A stretch of DNA of 64,000 bases from Nonomuraea jiangxiensis (GTDB lineage: Bacteria; Actinomycetota; Actinomycetes; Streptosporangiales; Streptosporangiaceae), in NCBI RefSeq assembly GCF_900099965.1, contig NZ_FNDJ01000008.1, forward strand, positions 310,001-374,000, written 5' to 3'. Below the pieces are notes generated by a model. That model was given only the letters and a program-made list of their open reading frames with translations, had not been told where the DNA came from and did no database searches. Positions 16,759-25,261 of the stretch are shown in pieces. The position numbers were made by a program, and so were the translations under genes. Numbering within the stretch: the first letter of the stretch is position 1; each line of letters opens with the position of its first letter.

Positions 16759-18086
16759 CGGGTGCTCCCTTCCGCGGCCACCTCGATGACGTGGGGCACG
16801 GTGACGATCCGGTAGTCCCGGACGTACTGGATCCAGGCCAGGTAGCGGCCCGGCCGGGGGAAGCTGAAGACGAACTCCAGCCGTGGCCCGTAACGGGCGA
16901 CCGACTCGTCCGGCACCCGGACGGCGGTGGCGTCGGCCATCGAGCGGGCCTCGTGGACGTGGCCCAGGTAACCGCTGTCCTGGCTGCGCACGATCAGGTG
17001 GCCCGCCATGCCGAGCCAGGGCCGCAGCGCGGTGACTCCGGTGTCGAACGTGAGCCGGACCGGCCGCCCGGCGACCGGCCGCGCGGGTTCGGTCACCGGC
17101 GCGGCTCCGGCGGGCACGGCCGCGGAAACGCCGGCGGGCCCCCGGTCGTCCACGTCGTCCACGGTGAAGGCGCCCGACACGAGCTGGCCGCCCGCGCCGG
17201 TGCGTTCGAACTCGGCGTACGCGCGATGCCTTCCCGGCTGCTCGGCGCGTAACCCGACCTCGTAGACGCCCGTCGCGATCCTGATCGGGTGCACGTGCCG
17301 GAAGAAGCGGCCGTCGTCGCTGGTCACCACGAGGTGGGTCAGGGCGGCGTGGTGTTCGGCCAGGTCGTCCGCCGGTCCCCCGGTGGAGCCGTCGAAGAGC
17401 GTCACCCGCAGCCGGAAGGCCGCCCCGAGCGCGGGCCGCCCGGGTGTCACCTCCACCAGCGGTTGCGCGTTCGGACGGGTGAGCGTCTCCGGATCAGGCG
17501 CCCCCTCCGGGGTGAACCAGGGCGAAAGCGCTCCGGTGGTGAACGCCACGACGAGCGCGACCGCGAAGGTCCCCGCGGACCCCGCCGCGACCGCCCCGCG
17601 CCGCAACGCCGCGCCCACCAGTGCGCCAATCAGCGCCACCGCCGCGCAGGCGAAGGCGGCGTACACGATGACTTCCCACAGCGGCGCGCGCGGCACCAAC
17701 AGGGTGAACGGCAGCACCGACCGTTCCCCGCCCGCCCGCACCTCCAGCTGGTGAGGCCCGGCTCGGCCGGCGTGCAGGACCGCCGGGTACATGCCGGGGC
17801 GCCCCGCCTCGATCCGTACCGAGGCCGCGGAGGAGGCGCCGTCCTCGATCGACCGGACGGCCAGCTCGACCGGCCCGCCCCGGCCGGGGTCGTGCGCGAC
17901 CACGTCCACCTGCAGCGGCGCCGGCACCCGGACGCTCGCCCGTACCACGACGGTGAGCTCCATGCCGGCGATCGTCTGCGCGAAACGCGCGTCGGCCTCG
18001 GCGAACCGGCCGTGCGCGGCCGCGGGGGATGCCCAGGCTAGCAGGACCGCGAGGGCGAGCAGGGCCAGGGTCAGACGCTTGATCAC
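16755..18086 (-). CDS. Secreted/membrane protein with two H-x12-H-x-H motifs, putative metal-binding protein
   Basis: 443 residues. A signal peptide (about 1-24, AAAHG at cleavage; the His could become the mature N-terminal ligand) precedes a beta-rich domain, two membrane helices (about 136-188) and a long second extracytoplasmic part. That part holds two motifs of identical spacing. The first is His251-LVVTSDDGRFFR-His264-Val-His266. The second is His363-LIVRSQDSGYLG-His376-Val-His378. I read this as an internal duplication forming paired metal sites. First gene of the operon, GTG start at 18086. Family not named; copper is the likeliest metal by analogy with YtkA/CopC-type domains. Confidence 0.65.
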   Translation of the reverse strand: MIKRLTLALLALAVLLAWASPAAAHGRFAEADARFAQTIAGMELTVVVRASVRVPAPLQVDVVAHDPGRGGPVELAVRSIEDGASSAASVRIEAGRPGMYPAVLHAGRAGPHQLEVRAGGERSVLPFTLLVPRAPLWEVIVYAAFACAAVALIGALVGAALRRGAVAAGSAGTFAVALVVAFTTGALSPWFTPEGAPDPETLTRPNAQPLVEVTPGRPALGAAFRLRVTLFDGSTGGPADDLAEHHAALTHLVVTSDDGRFFRHVHPIRIATGVYEVGLRAEQPGRHRAYAEFERTGAGGQLVSGAFTVDDVDDRGPAGVSAAVPAGAAPVTEPARPVAGRPVRLTFDTGVTALRPWLGMAGHLIVRSQDSGYLGHVHEARSMADATAVRVPDESVARYGPRLEFVFSFPRPGRYLAWIQYVRDYRIVTVPHVIEVAAEGSTR

Positions 18087-18144
18087 GGTCCGAGCCTAGG
18101 AATCGGCCCCGGACCACCACATCGGCCACGGGCACTGACGTGCC

Positions 18145-18160
18145 TAGTTCCCGGGAACTA
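18145..18160. promoter_or_regulatory. Perfect 16-bp palindrome upstream of the His-motif operon
   Basis: TAGTTCCCGGGAACTA is its own reverse complement. It lies 58 bases upstream of the GTG at 18086, the expected place for an operator. It is also upstream of nothing on the plus strand, and the other neighbour (18219-18746) ends toward it. Binding by the operon's response regulator is inferred. Confidence 0.55.
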
Positions 18161-18218
18161 CCGAGCGGAGGGCTCCCGGGCCGCCATCGAGCGGTCCAGG
18201 AGCCGGTGGCAAGGCGCG

Positions 18219-18746
18219 TCAGTTCCCGGTGGGCGGGACGTTGCCCCAGTACTCGTGCAGCGCCGAGATCCGCTCACCCCTCACCTGCACGATGATCGTC
18301 TCCCAGTTCAGGTATCCGGCGGTGGAGGAGGAGGCGCCTCGGGAGTCGTACTCGTACAGGACCCGGTCCCCCATGACCGCCACCGATCTCCGCTCGCCGC
18401 TCACGCGGTTGCCGCTCGTCCCGTGGAACCTGGCCCATTCGGCGATCGCGCGCCGACCGGCCTCGCCCTCGTGCCGCCCCCGCCACTGGCCCTCGGGGAA
18501 CCAGAAGGAGAATCGCGGGGTCAGCATCGCCAGGAACGGCTCCCAATCCCCGGTACGCCATCCTCGGTCGAACCGGTCCATGGCCCGGTCGGCCACCTGC
18601 CGCACGCCGCCGGAACCACCGGCCACCGCGGCGTGGGCCGGCCGCCCCAGCAGGCCCAGCCCCGCGAGCCCGCCTGCGGCGACCACGCCGAACATCTTCC
18701 GCCGCGACCCGGACCTCGTGTCGAACGCGTTGATCGGCTCACTCAT
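18219..18746 (-). CDS. Tat-exported NTF2/SnoaL-like domain protein
   Basis: 175 residues. The N-terminus carries a twin-arginine signal (SRRKMFGVVAAGGLAGLG, cleaved near AHAAVAG). The mature part is an NTF2-like cone: RFDRGWRTGDWEPFLAMLTP, FSFWFPEG, and the end ISALHEYWGN. Such domains are often small-molecule isomerases or binders. ATG 18746 has an AAGGGGA site. It is monocistronic, between the His-motif operon and a decayed Tat gene. Confidence 0.75.
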   Translation of the reverse strand: MSEPINAFDTRSGSRRKMFGVVAAGGLAGLGLLGRPAHAAVAGGSGGVRQVADRAMDRFDRGWRTGDWEPFLAMLTPRFSFWFPEGQWRGRHEGEAGRRAIAEWARFHGTSGNRVSGERRSVAVMGDRVLYEYDSRGASSSTAGYLNWETIIVQVRGERISALHEYWGNVPPTGN

Positions 18747-18854
18747 GAGGACGTCCCCTTCTCGTTGATCTTGAGGCGTCATTAGAGCAGGACCGACCGA
18801 AAAACCGTGTAATGCGAGGAGCGGCATCCGGTCCGGCGACGGGGTGTTCCCCGA

Positions 18855-19295
18855 TCAGAGGTAGCGCGGGAACAGGTCCGTCGTCGGCCAGGTCGTCACC
18901 TTGCCGATCTGGGCGTTCATACGCGGGCTGAGCACGTCGAAGTCCGGCGCCCCGCTCTCCTCGTTCCGGTTGAACAGGGCTGCACCCCCGGCAGCAGGTA
19001 CGCCTACAAGTCGAGTGGCCGGCCGCAGGCGTACTGGATGATGTGGTCGCGCGTGAGCGGCAGGGGGACGCCGAGGGACCTGGAGATGGTGTGGTCCATG
19101 TCCAGGTGGTCGCCCGAGAGGTCGCGGTCCCACCCGCCGGTGTGCTGCAGGAGCCGCCACACGTCGGCACCGAGGGGCGAGCGTTGGCCGGGAGGTCCCC
19201 AGGGCGAGGGCGGGCACTGTGGCGGCGCCCGCGGCCAGGAAACGCCGCCTGCTCAGGCCGTTCGTCAGGGGCTCGTGCGGTTCGCTTGTCGTCAT
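18855..19295 (-). pseudogene. Decayed Tat-secreted protein gene with at least two frame changes
   Basis: An intact start (ATG at 19295) and Tat signal, LSRRRFLAAGAATVPALALG, is followed by a frame change. The next plausible coding stretch is in another frame: DVWRLLQHTGGWDRDLSG then DHLDMDHTISRSLGV, ending at TAG. The original frame resumes with FNRNEESGAPDFDVLSPRMN and ends PTTDLFPRYL. The gene has therefore been truncated and shifted. I do not recognise the parent family. Confidence 0.65.
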
Positions 19296-19429
19296 GACCC
19301 AGACGATTAGTGGATCATCGCTCGCCGGGCAGCGAAAGTTCCGCGAAAAGTGATCTTTCGCGTGCCTTCACGAGCGAGTTGGTTGGGTGATCCACGACCG
19401 CCGATCATGATCTTCGAGTGAGGAGCGAC

Positions 19430-20818
19430 GTGGAACCCGAGCGAATGTCTCCCGAGGTGTCGCGGCGCGGTGTGATGCGTGCCTCCCTGACCGCGGCCTC
19501 CGCCCTGGCGATGACCCAGGCGGGCACGGCACCGGCCCGAGCGGATACCGATGCCGACGCGGTGGTAGCGGGCCCGCGGGGCCAGTTCGCCCGCAATGTG
19601 GAGCTCGTCGGATATACCGACATGGACCACCGGCCCGCCTTCAAGATGGCCGTCCGCCACGTCAGAAACCGCTGGTACCTGTACACCGGCCACTTCTGGG
19701 ACTCCGGCTGGAGCGTCGTGGACGTCACCGATCCCCGACGGCCGGAGGTGGTGGCGTTCGTGCCGGGGCCGGAGGACACCTGGACCCTGCAGGTCGATCT
19801 GCACGGCGACATCATGGTGACCGCGCTGGAGCAGATCTTCCCCAACTTCGGTGGAGATCCGCAGGCCCCTTTCGAGGAGGGGCTCTACATCTGGGACATC
19901 GGGAACCCGGTGAAGCCACGTCGCCTCGGTCACTACACGACCGGCGGCACCGGCACGCACCGCAACCTCTATCCGGGCGGCCGGTACGTGCACGTGGCGG
20001 CCGGCGCGAAGGGCTTCAGGGGCAACATCTACACGATCGTGGACATCGCCGACCCGACCCGGCCCACGGAGGTGGGGAGCTGGTGGGTGCCGGGGCAGCG
20101 AGACGGTGAGGAGAGCCCGCCGGAGCCCGAACGACTCCACACGCATGGCTTCTGCTGCGCGAACGGCGCGGATGTGTCGTTGCACGGGCCGCCGTACGTC
20201 GTCGGGGATCTGGCGTACCTGCCCTACGGCGCGGCGGGGCTGATCGTGCTGGACATCTCCGACGTCACCGCGCCCACGCCGGTCGGCGGCCTGAACTTCA
20301 GCCCGCCCTTCCACTCCCGCTTCGGCGTGCACGGTGTGCTCCCGATCCCGGACAGGAAGATCGCCTTCGCCAACTCCGAGGACGTCTCCTACGGCAGGGG
20401 CGCCGCGCCCCACGCCTCGATCGTGGACATCTCCGACCCGGCCAAGCCGTGGCTGCTGTCTCTCCTGCCGACGCCCGTACCGCCGCCGGGGGCGCCGTAC
20501 GCGGACTTCTCCGGCAGGGGTGGCTGGAGCGGCCCGCACAACATCAACCACCACCAGCACCACCCGGACGTGCAACGACAGGGCGATCTCCTGTACGTCG
20601 CGCACTTCAACGCCGGCCTGCGCGTCTATGACGTCTCGAACGTCCGCCTGCCGCGCGAGGTCGGCTACTTCGTGCCGTCCGATCCCGCCCGCAGGTACGG
20701 TCCGATGCCGGAGGACAGGCTCGTGGCACAGACGGAGGACGTGGTCGTGGACCGGCGCGGCTACATCTACATCTCCGACAAGAACCAGGGCGTGCACATC
20801 CTGCGTCACACCGGCTGA
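19430..20818 (+). CDS. Tat-exported LVIVD-repeat beta-propeller protein
   Basis: 462 residues. The twin-arginine segment VSRRGVMRASLTAASALAM is cleaved near APARA. The mature protein has repeated strands such as WSVVDVTDPRRPEVV, YIWDIGNPVKPRRLG, TIVDIADPTRPTEVG and ASIVDISDPAKPWLL, the LVIVD propeller repeat. A His-rich stretch, GPHNINHHQHHPD, may bind metal. The GTG at 19430 is selected because of AGGAG 4 bases before; an in-frame GTG lies at 19418. Function unknown; LVIVD proteins are cell-surface or choice-of-anchor proteins. Confidence 0.85.
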   Translation: MEPERMSPEVSRRGVMRASLTAASALAMTQAGTAPARADTDADAVVAGPRGQFARNVELVGYTDMDHRPAFKMAVRHVRNRWYLYTGHFWDSGWSVVDVTDPRRPEVVAFVPGPEDTWTLQVDLHGDIMVTALEQIFPNFGGDPQAPFEEGLYIWDIGNPVKPRRLGHYTTGGTGTHRNLYPGGRYVHVAAGAKGFRGNIYTIVDIADPTRPTEVGSWWVPGQRDGEESPPEPERLHTHGFCCANGADVSLHGPPYVVGDLAYLPYGAAGLIVLDISDVTAPTPVGGLNFSPPFHSRFGVHGVLPIPDRKIAFANSEDVSYGRGAAPHASIVDISDPAKPWLLSLLPTPVPPPGAPYADFSGRGGWSGPHNINHHQHHPDVQRQGDLLYVAHFNAGLRVYDVSNVRLPREVGYFVPSDPARRYGPMPEDRLVAQTEDVVVDRRGYIYISDKNQGVHILRHTG

Positions 20819-20920
20819 CGAAGCGGGCCGGGGAAGCGCCGGGCGACGTCTCGACCAGGGGCGCGGTGAAGGCCCCGACTCACGCGGCGGCCGGCATCTC
20901 TGTACGGCACAATCGTGCGG

Positions 20921-21031
20921 GTGACGACCGAGCATCTGCTGCCCTTCATCGGCCGACGCATCCGGCGCGCCCAGGAGGCGCTCCTCGGCGCCACCCTGAT
21001 CGGGCTCGGCGTCCGGGTGGCCACCTGGTGA
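20921..21031 (+). pseudogene. Short exporter-like C-terminal fragment (LysE-type), possible micro-ORF
   Basis: A 36-codon frame from GTG reads TTEHLLPFIGRRIRRAQEA and then LLGATLIGLGVRVATW. The last part resembles the final helix of LysE/RhtB amino-acid exporters. It is either a remnant of such a gene or a chance small ORF. No upstream exporter sequence remains in frame. Confidence 0.3.
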
Positions 21032-21096
21032 TCGGGCGATCGCCCGACCGCGCTGCTCCGCGAGAGCCGTCTCATTCCACGATCAAAGGAGATCGC

Positions 21097-22245
21097 GTGA
21101 ATCCCCACGACTGGGACCAGTTCCTGAAGCGCTGGACCGAGGAATGGCTCATCGCCCACCCGGACCTGGCAGGAGAGCTCACAGCCGGCTGGCCCGGATA
21201 TCCGCCCGCGTCCACGGAGCAGATCGCCACGCTGGAGCAACGGCTCGGCCGTCCGCTGCCGCCCTCCTACCGCGACTTCCTCCAGGCCAGCAACGGCTGG
21301 CGATTCACCATCCCGTTCGTGGACGAGCTGCGCGGCGCGAACGACGTCGGCTGGTTATGTGACCTGGACCCGTCCATGGCCGAGATCTACGACGACAGCG
21401 ACATCTTCGAGGAGGAAGCCGCCATACTCCACCGGGCGGTCCTGATCTCGCTGGAGGCGGACGCGGGCATCATCGTCCTCGACCCCGACGATGTGAACGC
21501 GGACGGTGAATGGGCCGTTCACGAGCTGTTCTCCTGGTCCGGCGAGCCGACCGAGCGGCACAAGTCGTTCTACGAGTGGATGTACGACTCCTTCGCGAGC
21601 TTCCACACTCTCGACAGGCCCTCATGCCGGACTCAGCGGGAATGGGACGACAGAATCGAGCAAGCCCGGCTCGCGAGCCTGGCCGGCCAGGTCGACGCGC
21701 CGCTGCACACACTGGAGCAGGCCCACCGCTTCGGCCGCGACCGTGCCGGCATCCTGTACTTCCAGTTACGCGTCATGCTCGGCATCGGTGACCGCGAAGC
21801 GAGCCAGTGGATCGAACACCCGCTCACTGACACCGTGAACAAGAACTCCACCTGGGAACTCGACGAGCCCCTGCTGGCCACCGAGTTCCTCCCCGTGCTG
21901 TTCGACCAGCACTCCCGCATCAATCCCCACCTCACCCAGTCCTGCCTCGCCGGCTTCTACGAGCGCGGCATCGAGCCGGTCAAACGCCTGATCATCGACC
22001 ACCGGGACCGGCGCAAGGAGCCGGGTTTCCAGCTCTCGTACGGCAACCCCGAGTTCGACGCCGCCGTCCGCGCGATCGACTTCGCAGGGCCGGACGCCTG
22101 GCCCCTGCTGCATGACGCGCTCCCCCTGTGGCGTCCGGTGAGCGATGACCACCTTGCCCCCATCTGCCTGATGGCCGATCCGCGCATCGCGCCGCTGATC
22201 ACCCCGGAGCGAGGCCGGGAGATCCTCTCCACGCCCAGAGGGTGA
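21097..22245 (+). CDS. SMI1/KNR4 (SUKH)-domain protein
   Basis: 382 residues. The N-terminal SUKH domain includes YPPASTEQIATLEQRLGRPL and PPSYRDFLQASNGWRF. SUKH proteins are widespread immunity proteins to polymorphic toxins, though many are orphans. The C-terminal half (about 190-382) is alpha-helical with no recognised domain. The GTG at 21097 has a clear AAAGGAG site 5 bases upstream. Two leucine TTA codons (21355-21357 and in YFQLRVML near 21763) suggest bldA-dependent translation. No toxin gene is adjacent. Confidence 0.8.
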   Translation: MNPHDWDQFLKRWTEEWLIAHPDLAGELTAGWPGYPPASTEQIATLEQRLGRPLPPSYRDFLQASNGWRFTIPFVDELRGANDVGWLCDLDPSMAEIYDDSDIFEEEAAILHRAVLISLEADAGIIVLDPDDVNADGEWAVHELFSWSGEPTERHKSFYEWMYDSFASFHTLDRPSCRTQREWDDRIEQARLASLAGQVDAPLHTLEQAHRFGRDRAGILYFQLRVMLGIGDREASQWIEHPLTDTVNKNSTWELDEPLLATEFLPVLFDQHSRINPHLTQSCLAGFYERGIEPVKRLIIDHRDRRKEPGFQLSYGNPEFDAAVRAIDFAGPDAWPLLHDALPLWRPVSDDHLAPICLMADPRIAPLITPERGREILSTPRG

Positions 22246-22455
22246 TCCCGTCAGCCGGGCTGAGTCGATCATTCTTCCGGGGGCTGACCTGGATCGCGGG
22301 CTTGCGTGTGGGTAAGCTGCACGTCCGGATTGTCCTGACTTGCCGAGGTGATTGCCCTTGTCTCCCCCATCAACGTCCGCTGCCGACCGGCCGGGACGTT
22401 CATACTGCGATCCGGGCGAACCGCCATCGAATCGTCACAGGGGAGACTCCACCGC

Positions 22456-23568
22456 ATGACTACGCCACCATCGCCATCCGGAGCCGAGCGGACTGACGGA
22501 TCATCCGTGCGGATCGGCGCCCTCGTTCCGCTGACCCGGCCCGGCTGGGTCCAGGCGGGCCGGCATCTGCTCGCTGGACTCGAACTGGCCGTTCGCGAGG
22601 TCAATGACTCCGGCGGGATCGCCGGAAGGCCACTGGAGCTGGTGGTACGAGACACCGCGGCTGATCCGCAGAAGGCCGCGGCAGCCGTGGATGAATTGGC
22701 TAGCCTGGGCGTGGCCGCCTTGGCGGGCGAGTATCACAGCGTGGTCGCCCGCGCCGCCGCCGCCAGGGCCGACGCCCTCGGCCTGCCGTTCCTCTGCTCG
22801 TCAGCGGTTCTCGACGCACTCACCGAACAGCCGACGGAATGGGTCGCGCGCCTCGCCCCGGCGCAGTCCCACGGCTGGCGGATCTACGCGGACTTCCTCC
22901 TCAGCGCGGGCCACAGCCGAATCGCCGTGGCGACCCAGTCGAGTGTCTACTGGGCGTCCGGGGCCCGGATCCTGCGCGATCACCTCGCTCCGCGCGGCGG
23001 GACCGTCATCGAGCTCGACATGGGCGCGCTCGACCCCACGGCCGTGTGCGACGAACTCGTCGGCAGTCGCGCGACGGCCCTCCTTCTGCTGGTCGGCATC
23101 CCGGAGCCGGCGGTGTCGATCGTCAAGGCCGTCCGCCGCGACCAGCGCCTCGCCGAGATCCTGATCGGTGCTCCGGCCGGGCAACCGGAGTTCGCCGAAT
23201 GGGCGACGTTGCTGGGCGACGACGGCGCCGCGATCCCGTTCTTGCGTTACCTGCCCGAGCACCTCAGCCCACTCGGTGCACGAGTCGAGAAGACCCTTTA
23301 CGAACGGCTGACCGAAACGCCCTCCTTCGTAGCCTTCGAGGGCTACGACACCATCACCGTCCTCGCCGATGTGCTGCGTTCTGACGGCGTGGACCGGGCG
23401 AGCACGGCCGCATCCTGGTCGCGCGTCGCGGTCGAAGGCACCCGCGGGCAGATCCGGTTCTCCCGCACGCCGGACATCAGCGTTCGGCAGTGGGCATGGC
23501 CGCCGGTCCAGGTCGTCGATCGGGACCCGGCGGCACCGGATCGCTTTCGGATCCTTCACGCCGGCTGA
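22456..23568 (+). CDS. LivK-like (type I periplasmic-binding-fold) protein without signal peptide
   Basis: 370 residues. The fold is that of branched-chain amino-acid binding proteins: VRIGALVPLTRPGW, ELAVREVNDSGGIAGRPL, then LELVVRDTAADPQKAAAAVD and a second lobe. The N-terminus (MTTPPSPSGAERTDGSS) is hydrophilic, with neither a signal peptide nor a lipobox. ATG 22456 with AGGGGAG upstream is the best start, and upstream codons do not supply a signal. No permease or ATPase is adjacent. It may be a cytoplasmic sensor related to AmiC. Confidence 0.8.
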   Translation: MTTPPSPSGAERTDGSSVRIGALVPLTRPGWVQAGRHLLAGLELAVREVNDSGGIAGRPLELVVRDTAADPQKAAAAVDELASLGVAALAGEYHSVVARAAAARADALGLPFLCSSAVLDALTEQPTEWVARLAPAQSHGWRIYADFLLSAGHSRIAVATQSSVYWASGARILRDHLAPRGGTVIELDMGALDPTAVCDELVGSRATALLLLVGIPEPAVSIVKAVRRDQRLAEILIGAPAGQPEFAEWATLLGDDGAAIPFLRYLPEHLSPLGARVEKTLYERLTETPSFVAFEGYDTITVLADVLRSDGVDRASTAASWSRVAVEGTRGQIRFSRTPDISVRQWAWPPVQVVDRDPAAPDRFRILHAG

Positions 23569-23702
23569 GAGGGACACCAGGCCGGCTCTGTCGCAGGCAA
23601 TCCCAACGGGCCATCCTCGACTCGCCACCGGAGGAACCGGCATCACGCCGGATCCGTCCGGTGTCGTGGTATCTGGAGTTCCTCGGACGCATCCCATTAA
23701 GT

Positions 23703-23890
23703 GTGGTCGATTCGCTGAACGTCCGGGTCCTGGGTTCCCTGGGGGTGCGCGTCGGCGGCCGGGCGCTGGATCTGGGCGGTCCGCGGCTGAGGCTCCTGCT
23801 CGCGCTGCTCACGGCCAACGCCGGCCGGGTCGTGACGGTGCAGGCCCTGGCGGAGGGCATCTGGGGGCTGGACGCGCCGCCCGACACGCC
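23703..23890 (+). pseudogene. SARP (AfsR/DnrI-type) regulator N-terminal relic
   Basis: From GTG 23703 the frame reads NVRVLGSLGVRVGGRALDLG, GPRLRLLLALLTANAGRVVT and VQALAEGIWGLDAPPD. This is the start of the winged-helix domain of SARP regulators. It then runs into low-complexity repeats and the BTAD domain is absent. A broken pathway-regulator gene. Confidence 0.75.
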
Positions 23891-23960
23891 GCTCGCCCCG
23901 CCTGCTCGCCATCGTCGGCCGCTCGCTGCCCTCTCCGGCTGCTCGCCGTCGCCGCCGCTC

Positions 23961-24000
23961 ACCGCTAGCCCCGTCTGCTCACCGCTAGCCCCGTCTGCTC
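23961..24000. repeat. 20-bp exact tandem duplication in a C-rich imperfect repeat tract
   Basis: Two identical 20-base units beginning ACCGCTAGCCCC sit head to tail. They are embedded in about 150 bases (23890-24055) rich in degenerate CTGCTCGCC and CCGCTCACC motifs. The tract follows the truncated SARP frame and probably arose by slippage after the gene died. Confidence 0.8.
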
Positions 24001-24108
24001 ACCACGCCGGCTACACGCCGCCCTACCCTCCTGCTCGCCACCCTCCCCGCCTGTCGGCGACGTCCCGTACGGTGTGTGTGGCCCGGTTACGGCCGGCTCC
24101 GCAAAGCT

Positions 24109-25182
24109 CTATGGGGTGTCGAGCAGGTCGAAGGGGGCGCTTGCCCGGACCGTGCCGTTGACCACGATCTCCAGCACTCGTGGGCCCGGCGGCTCGGTCC
24201 GGGTCGTGACGGGTTTGAAGGAGTGGGACTTGGCCAGCGTGAACGTCTGCCCGCCGGCGTCGGCGGTGCGCTCGCCCAGGTGGAAGACCCGCCGGGAGCC
24301 GTCACGCCGCACCGCGTAGCGCAACACCAGAGCACCGGGAGCGGCCGCCGCGACGGTGACGTTGAACCGCAGGTGCCCGCCGATGGTCACCTGGTCGTGA
24401 TCGAGGATCAGTTTCTCCACCGACCCCTGCCCAGGCTGGGCTCCGACGAGGGTGAGCGCGCCGGAATGGCCGGAGCGCAGCAGACCGCGTACGGCATGGC
24501 GGAGCACCTTCTCGACGTGTGAGCCGCCCTCGGAACGCCACCGGTCCAGCAGTCGCAGCGCCACCTCGGGATGGTCCTTGGCCAGGTCGTTGACATGGTT
24601 GGCCACCGATCTGCGCACGTATTCGCTGGGGTCGTCACGCAGCAGGTCGAGGATGGGCAGGGTGGGGCCCGGCCGCATGAGCCACGGCACCCGCGCGCCC
24701 CAGGGAAGCCGGGGCCGCGAACCCTCCGATGCCAGCCGCCGTATGTGCTCGTCGGGAGAGCCTGCCCAGCGGTGCATGACCGCCAGCGCCCTCTCCTCGT
24801 AGCGGTCGAGGAAGGGGCGCACGGCGAATTCCCCGGTGCTGTGGCGGGTGAGCACGGCCAGCGTGCCCATCGCCTCGTCGAGGTGATCCAGGCCGTGGAG
24901 CGCGACATAGTCGGTGGCCGGCCAGCCGCTCCACAGGTCCAGCGGCGCCTGCGCCACCGCCTCGCGCAAGAGCCCCGCGGCCTGCGGGAACGGCACCGGC
25001 AGCGCGGCGGCGAGGGCGCCCGCCACATGCCGGACACGCTCCTTGAGCTCCAGGCCGTCGAGCCCGGCCAGCGCCGCGCGCACGAACTCCTCACGGGCGA
25101 AGGGCGCCCACGCCGCGGCCAACCCGCCGGCGAGCCGCCCCACCGACTCCGTGTTGATCAACTCTTTCAGGGGTTGCGCCAT
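24109..25182 (-). CDS. AlkC-type DNA alkylation repair protein (HEAT-repeat glycosylase)
   Basis: 357 residues. HEAT-like helical repeats carry the AlkC/AlkD-family segment RRLASEGSRPRLPWGARVPW and DDPSEYVRRSVANHVNDLAK. The C-terminal part (about 255-357) is beta-rich (FNVTVAAAAPGALVLRYAVR) and fits the Ig-like domain found in AlkC but not AlkD. It would excise alkylated bases such as 3-methyladenine. It ends next to the repeat tract and is otherwise solitary. Confidence 0.88.
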   Translation of the reverse strand: MAQPLKELINTESVGRLAGGLAAAWAPFAREEFVRAALAGLDGLELKERVRHVAGALAAALPVPFPQAAGLLREAVAQAPLDLWSGWPATDYVALHGLDHLDEAMGTLAVLTRHSTGEFAVRPFLDRYEERALAVMHRWAGSPDEHIRRLASEGSRPRLPWGARVPWLMRPGPTLPILDLLRDDPSEYVRRSVANHVNDLAKDHPEVALRLLDRWRSEGGSHVEKVLRHAVRGLLRSGHSGALTLVGAQPGQGSVEKLILDHDQVTIGGHLRFNVTVAAAAPGALVLRYAVRRDGSRRVFHLGERTADAGGQTFTLAKSHSFKPVTTRTEPPGPRVLEIVVNGTVRASAPFDLLDTP

Positions 25183-25261
25183 GCCCGCACGATGCCAGAA
25201 GGCACCGACACTTTCCGTCCCCGCCGGGCGAGATCGGCTCCGGCGGGGGCGGGCCGGAAGG

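Noticed and set aside
19307..20935. 542-codon minus-strand frame opposite the LVIVD-repeat protein
   Set aside because: The plus strand has a Tat signal and LVIVD repeats. The minus product is a low-complexity Val/Arg/His-rich shadow.
23961..24000. Short tandem repeat considered as a CRISPR seed
   Set aside because: The two 20-base units are directly adjacent with no spacers and there are no cas genes in the window.
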